Origin: Bin87 sp965221295
GTDB taxonomy: Bacteria; Chloroflexota; Dehalococcoidia; Lucifugimonadales; UBA3495
Direction of reading: 5' to 3'
Assembly (NCBI GenBank): GCA_965221295.1
Contig: OZ244879.1
Coordinates: 2,170,001 to 2,234,000, forward strand
Length of the DNA: 64,000 nucleotides
Below, piece by piece: positions 1 to 8,442 of this stretch (positions are counted from its first letter, which is position 1; every line of letters begins with the position of its first letter). A program made the position numbers and the translations under genes. Under the pieces are notes generated by a model that made no database searches, was not told the DNA's origin, and worked only from the letters and a program-made list of their open reading frames with translations.

Positions 1-36
1 CGGTTCCACGCGGCAATTGTCCGGCAACCCGTTGAA

Positions 37-3000
37 TCAAAGTATCTCGCTGGCGTCCACGTCCAGGTCTTCAGGCGCTTCGGCTCCGGTGTTGTCGCGC
101 CACCACTGCCGAAATTCTTCCTCGCCCATGCCGTCGCGCAGCCGGGCCAGGTGCGCCTTCACTTGCGTCAGCATGGGCAACTGGTATTGCGCCACCAATT
201 GGTACGTCCGCGCCACCCATTCCAGGCCGTCGGTCAGGTTGCCGCGTTCCTCTTCCACCATCCCCAGTTGACCGTAGGTACGCGCCGCCCTCAACACGTC
301 TCGCGCGCTTTCAAACGCCACCCTGGCCTGATCGTACCAGTGATAAGCCTTGTCCAGGTCGCCGTGTTCGTGGAAAACCACGCCCAGTTGACGCGCCTCG
401 ATGCCCACGCCCCTGGTATCTCCCAGTCGCTCCCGGTATTCCAGAGCTGTTGTCAACCACTCCTCTGCTTCGTCCGGTATCCCTCTGGCCTGCGCCAGAG
501 TGCCCAGGTGGTGGAACTCCACGATCATCTGCTCGGTCATCCCCATGCGGTCGCACAATCCCAACGCCTGCTGATACCACGATTGCGCTTCTTCAAACAG
601 GTATTCCGAGTGGTCCACCGTCCCCAGGGCATGGAAAATGTGAATCGCGGTCTCTTCGTCCCGGTTCTCCTCCACCAGTTCCCGCGCGCGATGGTACCAA
701 CTGCGCGCTTCGTCGTATTCAAAACGCATGTGGCACGCCGACCCCAACGCCCGGAAGTCTTTGACCATTTCCTCGTAGTCCGGCAGTCGTTGGTGGATGT
801 CCAGCGACCTGGAATACCACTCTTTGGCCGCTCCGTACTGCCGCTGGTGATGGCGCACCTGGCCAATGGCGAAGCAGGCGTCGGCGATCGATTCCTGATC
901 TTCGCCGCCGTCTATGATCTCAAGTCCCTTTTCCAGCCACTCTGAAGCTGCTTCGTACTGTCCGCGTCGAGTCGCGATCAACCCATTCTGGTGATACACC
1001 GCGGCGGTGCGTTCGTCGCTCTCTCCGCCGGGCTGCTCCAGAAGGTACGCCAGCAACTGTTCGTTGAACCCTTCGGCCCGTTCCAATTCCATGAGCTCCA
1101 CCGACTCCATGGCGTCCGTGCCCAAGAGGTACTGCCAAAATTCTATCGCCCCGTTGGCCGCCGCTTCCTCCGCAGTGCGGCCGATGGTGTCCAGCAACTG
1201 TCCTCTCAGTCGCCGCAGTTCCGGAAACCGCTTTTGCATCCGGTAAACCTGCGCCAACGGCTGAATCAGTAGCTGCGCGTTGTCCCACTGCCGGTATTCC
1301 AAAGCCAAACCCAACGCTTGGTTTAAATTGCCCTCTTCAGCCAATACCGCGGTCACGCCGGTGTCCTGGTTCTCGTACAGGCTCTCCATGAAATAGTCGG
1401 CGGTGTCGGCGTACACCCGAACGAATTCCTGCTCCAAAGCCCCGATTCCGTTGGCCGAAACTTGGCGGCCCAATTTCCGCCCCAAGAACCACGGCATCGC
1501 TGGGTTGATCTGGAATACGCTCGGCGAAATCGGTTCCAGGAACCCCGCCGCCTGCGCCTGCCTCAACAACGTCCGACACGCGGCGTAGGAACGCCCCGAA
1601 GACTGCAACCCGCCTTCTGCCGTCAGCAGCGACCGTGAGGCCCCCGACGCCAGGTCGTCCCCCATTACCTGACCGTAAACCCGTTCCTCGGTGATATGCG
1701 ACAGCACATCCAGCATCACCCTCCTCTGGAACAGCGCCAAGAACGGCAAATGCGTTCGGTTGCGGCGCGACATTTTGGAGAAGGAATACTCCATCGCCGC
1801 CACCAAAACCTCGCTGCGGCCCGGTTCGCTTCCATCGGCCCCTTCCTTTACCAGTCGCTCCAGCTCGGCGCTCACCACGGATGCCGGCGTTTCCTTCATC
1901 ATTGGAATCGCGATCTGCGTCGCTAAAGGATGCCCTCCCAGGCGATCCAGCAACTCCCCAAAGTCTGCACCAGCCCTTGTTGCCGGTATGTCGGCTGCGT
2001 CCATTACTTTCGCGGCCAGCGCCATCCGGTCAGTATCCGTCAGCCCCTCCAATGTCACCGATGCGTGGGGCGTCGTGAGCCACTCTTCCCTATCTCGGCG
2101 GCTCAGTAGCAGGGCCGCCGAGCCCACCGGTCCGGTGGTGGCCTCGCTTAGGAACGCCCCTAAGCCCGCCAGTTCGCCCTCGTCCAGCAACCCCGCGTTG
2201 CCGTCGGGAAAGCCGGCCACGTTTTCCACGTTGTCCCACACCAGCAGCGAAGGGTTCTGCTGCAGGTACGCCAATACCCATTGCCTCTGGTGGTCCGCCG
2301 GCATGTCGGCGAAATCCAGCCCCGCCACGGCGGTCCCGATCTCATGCGCCACCCGTTCGATTCCGGCCGGTTGCGATGCCTCAAACGCGGTGTAGAACAC
2401 GCCGCCCGGGTACGCCGCCCGCGCCGGTTTCAGGAACCAACGACACAGGCCCAACGCCAACTCAGTTTTGCCCACTCCCGCGTTGCCCGATAGCAGCGTC
2501 ACCGAGTTCGCGCGCAGCGTACGCTCCAGTTGGCGCAGCTCGGCTTGCCGTCCCACCAGCCCGTGCTGTCCAGCGGCCGGTATCTGCAAGTCCTCCGTGG
2601 GCGCCTCCTCCGGTTGCAGAGCCGGCGCCGCCAACGGATCCGGCTGATGCTGGGCAATCACCGGCGGCACGTATTCCCTCGACTGGTACAGCGCCGGCAG
2701 ATCCCAGTCCCAAAACACCCGCTTGCCCAGCGCCGACACCCGCTCCGGCGTATCCATCAAGCCGCGTCGCATCGCCGATACCGCCGTCGCCACAGCGTTC
2801 CCCTGAGCCAACCGGGTGTAGAACGCCCGCATTGCTCCCTCGGCGGTGTCAGCATGCAGGGGAGCCGTCAGCGTGGCCACCTGCGCTACTCCGGCCTCAG
2901 CGATGGCCATGGCCGCCGTCATCCACCTGGTCGCTCCCACCGGTTCGTTCTGGGCGCCAGCGGTCAACAACACGACCCGCGCTCCGCCTCCGGCCAAGAG

Positions 3001-3798
3001 CCTCCCCAGTTCATCCGGCGAAACGGCGGCGGTCCCACCGTCGGCATCCTCCAAGAGTAAGTTGCCGGCCCTGTCCAGCGTGATCCCGTCCAAGTGCACA
3101 ACGTGGTAGTGGCCCGGGTTGCGTTCCAGCAGGTTTTTGGCGGACTCCAACGAGCTGGGCCGTGGATGATCCAGCGACGCCTCCACGTTCAGACCCTCCA
3201 ACGCCGCCACCGTCGCCGCGGCCAGACTGCCGCCGACCACCACGTCGGGATTCACCAACGGCCCTTGTCCCGACGCGGCCCCATCCCACGGCGATGCGGA
3301 CAACATCAAAACGTGCAGCTCCGGCTCTGTTCGTTCCTCGATTTCCGCAGCCGGAACCTCGTCCACGGCTTGCCTGACGACCCCCGTCAGGCCATTGATG
3401 AAGTAACCCAGTTGTGGATCGTTCATCAACTCCCAGGGCAGCGACGAAAACTCGGGTCGGGCGGATATGACGGCCAACTCCCCTCGGTCCTCGCTCGCCA
3501 ACATTTCTTCCAGGAACCCCCGGCTCTGGGTGCCGGCGGCGAACGCGGTCTCAAACAGCAAACGTCCCAGGTTCCGCTTCACCCCTTCAATCGCTTCCAG
3601 CCTGGCCACCGCCCCATCGGCCGGCCGCCAAGGATCCGTGTGGTAGCGATCCAGTGTGGCCCGTTCCTCTTCCGACAATGGCAACGCGAAGCCCACCGGC
3701 TCCGCGCTCCTCCGCGCCATTCCCGGTTCAGCAAATCTGACCTGCAACTCTCCCGTCCCAGTCAAATCATGTATTTCCAGTCGTGCCGAGGCGTTCAC
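37..3798 (-). CDS. CHAT domain - STAND NTPase - TPR repeat protein
   Basis: A 1253-residue cytoplasmic protein with three parts. Residues ~70-390 have the CHAT (caspase-like) fold pattern, ending in the typical FYTRLAQG, AVSAMRRGL and W-DLPALY segments. Residues ~410-760 are a STAND/NB-ARC-type ATPase with Walker A GNAGVGKT (~437) and Walker B LLVWDN (~516). Residues ~880-1200 hold about seven TPRs (repeated ALG...Y-EA--WY pattern). CHAT proteins are usually peptidases or scaffolds switched on by their NTPase/repeat parts. Here the usual GH-His is Ile (HLDGI, ~236) and the usual Cys after LNA is Gly (LTAG, ~279), so peptidase activity is doubtful. I chose the GTG at 3798 because AGGAG lies 5 nt upstream; a TTG at 3846 would add 16 residues. 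The gene ends 36 bases from the window edge, so its downstream partner is not visible. Confidence 0.85.
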   Translation of the reverse strand: MNASARLEIHDLTGTGELQVRFAEPGMARRSAEPVGFALPLSEEERATLDRYHTDPWRPADGAVARLEAIEGVKRNLGRLLFETAFAAGTQSRGFLEEMLASEDRGELAVISARPEFSSLPWELMNDPQLGYFINGLTGVVRQAVDEVPAAEIEERTEPELHVLMLSASPWDGAASGQGPLVNPDVVVGGSLAAATVAALEGLNVEASLDHPRPSSLESAKNLLERNPGHYHVVHLDGITLDRAGNLLLEDADGGTAAVSPDELGRLLAGGGARVVLLTAGAQNEPVGATRWMTAAMAIAEAGVAQVATLTAPLHADTAEGAMRAFYTRLAQGNAVATAVSAMRRGLMDTPERVSALGKRVFWDWDLPALYQSREYVPPVIAQHQPDPLAAPALQPEEAPTEDLQIPAAGQHGLVGRQAELRQLERTLRANSVTLLSGNAGVGKTELALGLCRWFLKPARAAYPGGVFYTAFEASQPAGIERVAHEIGTAVAGLDFADMPADHQRQWVLAYLQQNPSLLVWDNVENVAGFPDGNAGLLDEGELAGLGAFLSEATTGPVGSAALLLSRRDREEWLTTPHASVTLEGLTDTDRMALAAKVMDAADIPATRAGADFGELLDRLGGHPLATQIAIPMMKETPASVVSAELERLVKEGADGSEPGRSEVLVAAMEYSFSKMSRRNRTHLPFLALFQRRVMLDVLSHITEERVYGQVMGDDLASGASRSLLTAEGGLQSSGRSYAACRTLLRQAQAAGFLEPISPSVFQINPAMPWFLGRKLGRQVSANGIGALEQEFVRVYADTADYFMESLYENQDTGVTAVLAEEGNLNQALGLALEYRQWDNAQLLIQPLAQVYRMQKRFPELRRLRGQLLDTIGRTAEEAAANGAIEFWQYLLGTDAMESVELMELERAEGFNEQLLAYLLEQPGGESDERTAAVYHQNGLIATRRGQYEAASEWLEKGLEIIDGGEDQESIADACFAIGQVRHHQRQYGAAKEWYSRSLDIHQRLPDYEEMVKDFRALGSACHMRFEYDEARSWYHRARELVEENRDEETAIHIFHALGTVDHSEYLFEEAQSWYQQALGLCDRMGMTEQMIVEFHHLGTLAQARGIPDEAEEWLTTALEYRERLGDTRGVGIEARQLGVVFHEHGDLDKAYHWYDQARVAFESARDVLRAARTYGQLGMVEEERGNLTDGLEWVARTYQLVAQYQLPMLTQVKAHLARLRDGMGEEEFRQWWRDNTGAEAPEDLDVDASEIL

Positions 3799-4317
3799 AT
3801 TGACTCCTGAAGATTTTACTGATCTGCGGCCAGCGCTAGCCACCAATTCACTTGTTGCTGACGCATCGAAACGCAGGCGAAAAGTGTTGACATAACCCTA
3901 TCGGGTAGGCGTTCGAGAAAGCGCTATGCCAGCGCTTGGCTTTCCGTCCCAGCTCCGCTGCCAACTCTTAGACCAAGTTGACCGAGTGCATGGCGACTCC
4001 TTATTCTCCGAAACCACGCCACCAACCCGCCTTCGCTCCGGCGATTGCATTCGCTCCGGCGATTCGATGAATCGTCCCACCAAAAACCCATTCCCTGACG
4101 GTCTCGATGGCGCCGCAAATCCCGGATTCCCAATCAAAAACCCACCCGAAGCAACACAAACAACGTCAACACATTTCCTGTTTGGATTGCCAATTTTCCT
4201 GCGGTAGGGTAGAATCTATCATCGGGGATTTTCCATCGGATTTCCCTTTGAATTGCGGGCATTATACAGCATCCCACTGGTCTTTTTTGTCCGACCAATC
4301 GCTGGACGCAAGATTGG
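3799..4317. other. Intergenic region between divergent genes
   Basis: About 520 bases between the CHAT-NTPase gene (minus) and the first CitE-like gene (plus). It must hold both promoters. It is less GC-rich towards 4140-4320. I see a short direct repeat around 4030-4055 (two cgctccggcgatt units) but no convincing gene. Confidence 0.5.
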
Positions 4318-5265
4318 ATGAATATGCCAATTAGCAACAAAATCAGACGCTCCTGGCTGCTGGTGCCCATTTCCGCCGCGGAACGGGTCGCGTCTTGCCA
4401 CCAAACCAATTCCGATGTGATCTGCCTCGACCTCGTCGAATTCGTCGCCGAACCCGACAAACCGGCCGCCCGCGATTTGGTCGCCGCCGCCCTCGACTCC
4501 GCCAAGGCCGGCGGTAGCGAGGTCTTTGTCCAAATCGACCCCGAGCTCATGATCGCCGACCTGCGAGCGGCCGTCTGGCCCGGCCTCGTCGGCGTGGTGG
4601 TCAGCCGCGCCGAGTCTTCAGACCAAATCGCCCAAATCGACGCCATCATCTCTACCTTGGAGAGCCAGCGCGGGTTGCTCCCAGGCAGCGTCGAAATTGT
4701 GCCTGCTCTCGAAACCGCTCCTGGCAACCACCAAGGCTACGAAATCGCCACCGCCAGCTCCCGCGTCACCGCTCTCACCCTCGGTCGCGCCGACCTTATC
4801 ATGGACCTGCGACCCGAACCGTCTGGCGAAATCCACCTGATGCAGTACCTCAACCAGCGCCTGGTAACCATCGCAGCGGCCGCCGGCAAAACTCCCCTAG
4901 GCGCATGGTGGCGACACCCCGACCGCGGACTCCTCGCCAGCCCCGACAACACCCTGGCCGCCGCCCAACGCGGCCGCGCCATCGGATTCAAAGGATCCTT
5001 CTGCGTGCTGGACAACCAGGTCTGCCCGCTGAACGAAGGATTCACCCCAACCGCTTCTGACGTTGAGACCGCCCAGGCCATCGTCCAAGCCTACTCCGAC
5101 GCCACCGCCTCCGGAACTCTCGCCACCGTTTCCCTCGTTGGACGCTCCCTCACCCACGACTTGGCCCAGCAGCATTCCAACGTGCTCGATTGGTCGAAGG
5201 CAGCCGCCACCCGGGAGATGTTCAAAGCCGCCGCGACCGAAGGTCGCCCTATGCCCGTGCCTTAG
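4318..5265 (+). CDS. CitE/HpcH-like lyase, paralogue 1
   Basis: A 315-residue protein of the HpcH/HpaI aldolase-citrate lyase beta family, TIM-barrel enzymes that cleave or form C-C bonds of acyl-CoA or oxo-acid substrates using a divalent metal. Visible family landmarks: an early DLVEF strand (usual DLEDS), the conserved Glu of EIVPALETAPG (~residue 123) and LGRADLIMDL, which retains the downstream Asp. The substrate cannot be told. It is first of three tandem paralogues on the same strand; the next starts 11 bases after its stop behind a good ribosome binding site, so co-transcription is likely. The ATG at 4318 is the first of two close Met codons (the other at 4324). Confidence 0.8.
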   Translation: MNMPISNKIRRSWLLVPISAAERVASCHQTNSDVICLDLVEFVAEPDKPAARDLVAAALDSAKAGGSEVFVQIDPELMIADLRAAVWPGLVGVVVSRAESSDQIAQIDAIISTLESQRGLLPGSVEIVPALETAPGNHQGYEIATASSRVTALTLGRADLIMDLRPEPSGEIHLMQYLNQRLVTIAAAAGKTPLGAWWRHPDRGLLASPDNTLAAAQRGRAIGFKGSFCVLDNQVCPLNEGFTPTASDVETAQAIVQAYSDATASGTLATVSLVGRSLTHDLAQQHSNVLDWSKAAATREMFKAAATEGRPMPVP

Positions 5266-5276
5266 GAGGCCGCCAC

Positions 5277-6242
5277 ATGGCAGACCGCCCTCACCGCCTC
5301 AAGCGTTCCGGCTTGACGATGCCCATCGTAACGGAGCGCTTTATCAACAATGCTTGGCATCGCGGTTGCGACTACATCAACATGGACCTGGAGGATTCCG
5401 TTCCTCCCAACTTGAAGGACGCCGCCCGCAACCTGGTCAGGCAGAGCATCCCCGTCGTAAATAAGGGCGGCGCCGACGCCGTTTGTCGCATCAATCACGA
5501 TCTCATGGAGGCCGACCTCAACGCCGTGATTTGGCCCGGCCTGATGCAAGTCAACTACCCCAAGACCGAATTCGCCCACGAAATCCAGCGAATGGACGAG
5601 ATTATCTCCCGCCTCGAAGCGGAGCGCGGCATCAGACCCGGAACCGTGGAAATCGGCGCCAACATCGAAACCGCCATCGGCGTCGCCAACGCCTACGAAA
5701 TCGTCTCAGCCAGCCCACGCATTCGCGACTTCGGCGGAGCCTCCGGCTACGACATGTCCCGCGACCTCGGCGTCGAGATGTTCGTCGGGTTCGACCAGTT
5801 CGTCTACGGCAAGGGCGAAGTCGAACTGGCCGCCCGTGCCCTGGGCGTTACTCCGCGCGCCGCTCCTTTCACTCCCAACATCACCGGCAGCGTCAGCGAC
5901 CCCGACCGCGCCTTCGCAGAGGCTAGCGCCGCCCGACAGTGCGGATTCCGCATCGGCGGCGGCCTACACCCCAACGTAGTAGAACCCCAGAACCGCGGCT
6001 TCATGCCCACCGACCACGAGGTTTCCGACGCTCATTGGGTGTTGGAACAATTCCGCCAATTGTCCCATTCCAGCCAGACCTGGCGCTCGGTGACCGACGC
6101 CTCAGGCCAGCCCCGCGTCATCGACCGATACGAAGCCGCCCGGGCCGAAAATCTGCTCCAATGGCGAGCCTCCTGCCAGGAACGCGACCAGGAAAAAAAC
6201 GAAGCCATCGCCCGTGTCCGCGCCGCTGAGGAATCACATTAG
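5277..6242 (+). CDS. CitE/HpcH-like lyase, paralogue 2
   Basis: A 321-residue HpcH/HpaI aldolase-citrate lyase family protein and the most canonical of the trio: DLEDSVPP near residue 40, the metal-binding Glu in EIGANIETAIGV, and GGASGYDMSRDLG carrying the second acidic ligand. Family members include malyl-CoA, citramalyl-CoA and citryl-CoA lyases; the exact substrate is not readable. ATG 5277 is chosen because AGGAGG sits just before it (overlapping the upstream stop region); an upstream in-frame start at 5190 would overlap paralogue 1 by 76 bases. Probable operon with its neighbours. Confidence 0.85.
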   Translation: MADRPHRLKRSGLTMPIVTERFINNAWHRGCDYINMDLEDSVPPNLKDAARNLVRQSIPVVNKGGADAVCRINHDLMEADLNAVIWPGLMQVNYPKTEFAHEIQRMDEIISRLEAERGIRPGTVEIGANIETAIGVANAYEIVSASPRIRDFGGASGYDMSRDLGVEMFVGFDQFVYGKGEVELAARALGVTPRAAPFTPNITGSVSDPDRAFAEASAARQCGFRIGGGLHPNVVEPQNRGFMPTDHEVSDAHWVLEQFRQLSHSSQTWRSVTDASGQPRVIDRYEAARAENLLQWRASCQERDQEKNEAIARVRAAEESH

Positions 6243-6307
6243 CCGCCGCCGGTTCAATCCTCCGCTCGACCAGCCTACATCTCTCGGAACCACCCGGGGT
6301 CAACCAT

Positions 6308-7255
6308 ATGACGATCCTCGTACGACGCTCCAATCTGATCATCCCCGCTACCCAGTCACGCATGATCCGCTGGGGATGGAATCGTGACGCCGATGCTGTA
6401 ACCATTGACTTGCAGGACGGCATCCCCGGCCCTGAACTGGAAACCGTTCGTGAAACCCTATCTTCGGCCATCGATCAGGTCAGCAAGGGCGGCGCCGAGG
6501 TTTTCGTCCGCGTCAACCAGCAGTACGTCTACGCAGACGCCGCCGCGGCCGTCTGCCGGGAACTGGCCGGCATCGTTCTGCCCGCCGTGGAATCACACCA
6601 CCAAATCGCCGACGCCGATGCCATCCTCGCCGAACTGGAACGCAAGGCCGGCGTCGAGGTCGGCGCCACCGAAATCATCCCGTCCATCGAAACCGCCGCT
6701 GGCATCTGGCACGTCCGCGCCATCATCACCGCGTCCCGGCGCATCCAGCAAGCCGGCATCGACGAGGCCGCATTGAGCGCCTCTCTCGGCATCGTCCAGG
6801 GTTCCGACCCTGACCCCTTCGTCTACGCCCGCGGCCGACTGTGCATCGAGGCCACCGCCGCCGGCGTCCAGCCTGTCGCCGTCGCCGACCCGATGGGCCT
6901 GGGAACCGATGGCCTATCCCACGAAGATCTGGTAAAAATCGCCACCGACGCCCGAAACTTGGGATTCAAGGGCATGGTTTGCCCCCATCCCGCCTGGGTG
7001 GCGCCGGTCAACGAGGCCTACACCCCCACCGAGTCCCTGGTTGACTACTATACCCAGGTGCGCGAGGTCTTCGCCCAGGCCCTGGCCGCCGGAACCGCCG
7101 CCGCGCCCTTCGCTGGTCGCATGATCGACGTCCCGGTGGACGAATGGGCCAAAGATGTCCTGGCTATGAGCGCCGCCTGCGCCGCCCGAGACGCGGTCAA
7201 AGCGGCCGCCCTCGCAAAAGCCGAGGTCTGGGAGCCTATCCCTAAACCCAGTTAG
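6308..7255 (+). CDS. CitE/HpcH-like lyase, paralogue 3
   Basis: A 315-residue HpcH/HpaI aldolase-citrate lyase family protein. It has IDLQDGIPG in place of DLEDS and keeps the Glu of EIIPSIETAAG, but the strand that normally brings the second acidic ligand reads AALSASLGIVQG, so the usual Asp seems missing. It keeps the C-terminal GFKGMVCPHPAWV segment typical of CitE proteins. It lies 65 bases after paralogue 2. It may be a specialised or non-catalytic partner of the other two, or have a changed metal site; this is inference. Confidence 0.8.
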   Translation: MTILVRRSNLIIPATQSRMIRWGWNRDADAVTIDLQDGIPGPELETVRETLSSAIDQVSKGGAEVFVRVNQQYVYADAAAAVCRELAGIVLPAVESHHQIADADAILAELERKAGVEVGATEIIPSIETAAGIWHVRAIITASRRIQQAGIDEAALSASLGIVQGSDPDPFVYARGRLCIEATAAGVQPVAVADPMGLGTDGLSHEDLVKIATDARNLGFKGMVCPHPAWVAPVNEAYTPTESLVDYYTQVREVFAQALAAGTAAAPFAGRMIDVPVDEWAKDVLAMSAACAARDAVKAAALAKAEVWEPIPKPS

Positions 7256-7464
7256 CGGCCGCGGACCCCATGCCTTCAAATCCATCTGTCATTCCCTAAT
7301 CCCGCAACCAACAGGCGCCGCATCAACGCCGCCAGCGTCCCAGACGCGCCCGCCACGCCGACGTCCAGCTTCTCGTCGATCCCGCGAACCGCAGATCCTC
7401 GGCGCCGGGCCGTCGGTCTGGCCCCATACTCCCCTTAGGTGGCCAACTGGCCAGAGGTTCCACC

Positions 7465-7881
7465 ATGATCCACATCGACGATGCCCTGCGCCGCCGCATC
7501 GACAACGCTCTAGCGGATCGTTGCCCCATGTTCATCGCCACGGTTTCGCCCGACGGCGAGCCACAAATCAGTATGCGGGGCAGCGTCTTGGTTTTCGACC
7601 GCGAAACCCTCGCTTTCTGGGAACGCGGCTGGCGACAATCCGCCGCCAACGTTCAGGATGGATCCAAGGTCGTCCTCTTCTATCGCCATCCCACCGAGCG
7701 CGTCAACCTCCGGTTCTACGGGACCGCCACCATGTATCGCTCCGGCGCCATCCGCGATAACGTTATGGCCCGCACCGTCCAGGGCGAACTCGACCGCGAC
7801 CCCGACCGTACCGGAGCCGCCGTCCTCGTGCGCCTCTACCGCATCAACCAACTTTCCGGCGAAGTTCTACAGCAACGATAA
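7465..7881 (+). CDS. Pyridoxamine 5'-phosphate oxidase-family (split-barrel FMN) protein
   Basis: A 138-residue single-domain protein with the PNPOx-like split barrel pattern: FIATVSPDGEPQIS, GSVLVFD, then VVLFYRHP and LRFYGTATMY. Such proteins bind FMN, F420 or haem and reduce small molecules; the length is typical of F420/FMN-binding actinobacterial and Chloroflexota members rather than of PdxH (about 200 residues). An AGGTTCC stretch precedes the ATG. It stands alone between the CitE-like cluster and a pair of small membrane proteins. The substrate is unknown. Confidence 0.75.
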   Translation: MIHIDDALRRRIDNALADRCPMFIATVSPDGEPQISMRGSVLVFDRETLAFWERGWRQSAANVQDGSKVVLFYRHPTERVNLRFYGTATMYRSGAIRDNVMARTVQGELDRDPDRTGAAVLVRLYRINQLSGEVLQQR

Positions 7882-7933
7882 TCCAACTGATGGATGTGCT
7901 ACACTGTCTGCGTTCCAAACAAGGAGAACTGAA

Positions 7934-8119
7934 ATGGCTGTCATGGTGGCAGGGTTCGGTGGATTGTTTTGTGGAGTACTGGTGGCGTCCGGTTTTTCCG
8001 TGCTCGCCGCCGTGCCAAACATGCAATGGTGTGATTCCTTGATCCTACCTTCTTTCTACGTAGTGGCCCCCATTAGCGGCCTGTACATCGGTTTCAAGGT
8101 CGCTGGACGGGGAATGTGA
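7934..8119 (+). CDS. Small membrane protein (pair A, first)
   Basis: A 61-residue hydrophobic protein with two predicted membrane spans (GFGGLFCGVLVASGFSVLAA and FYVVAPISGLYIGF). AAGGAG lies 7 bases before the ATG. Its TGA overlaps the ATG of the next gene (TGATG-type junction), implying translational coupling. No family recognised. A comparable overlapping pair of tiny membrane proteins occurs at 44783-45222. Confidence 0.6.
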   Translation: MAVMVAGFGGLFCGVLVASGFSVLAAVPNMQWCDSLILPSFYVVAPISGLYIGFKVAGRGM

Positions 8120-8442
8120 TGCGCCGCATCCGACGGAAAGTTCTTCCAGCAATAGGCGTCTTGAGAAGGGAGGCCTCCATTTGGGTTTGTTTGGGAGTAC
8201 TGGTATGGGTGTTTTTGCCCATGCCATACGCCCTTTCAACGGTCGATTGCGTTCGCGACATCAAAACTGAAACGATCTTCGAGTGCCTCAAACCGGTTGC
8301 CCAGGAATTAAGGGAGGATTCGATTTTGGCAATGTACGCCACCGCTACGGTGGCGGCCATCATCGCTTGGCGCTTGAGACAACGCAACCCCGACCATTCC
8401 CCAAACGACCAGGGACAAAACCCAAACAATCCCGAGCCCTAA
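8119..8442 (+). CDS. Small membrane protein (pair A, second)
   Basis: A 107-residue protein with a basic start (MRRIRRK), a membrane span near residues 20-38 (WVCLGVLVWVFLPM) and a second near residues 72-85 (ILAMYATATVAAIIAW), followed by a polar Asn/Pro tail. Two Cys (DCVRD and FECLK) lie between the spans and could form a disulphide outside the membrane. It is translationally coupled to the preceding gene, and its stop overlaps the stop of the convergent acyl-CoA synthetase by three bases (CTAA at 8439-8442). Unrecognised family. Confidence 0.6.
   Translation: MRRIRRKVLPAIGVLRREASIWVCLGVLVWVFLPMPYALSTVDCVRDIKTETIFECLKPVAQELREDSILAMYATATVAAIIAWRLRQRNPDHSPNDQGQNPNNPEP

Noticed and set aside
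151..945. Large plus-strand open frame opposite the CHAT-NTPase gene
   Set aside because: Shadow of the real minus-strand gene; no RBS or domain.
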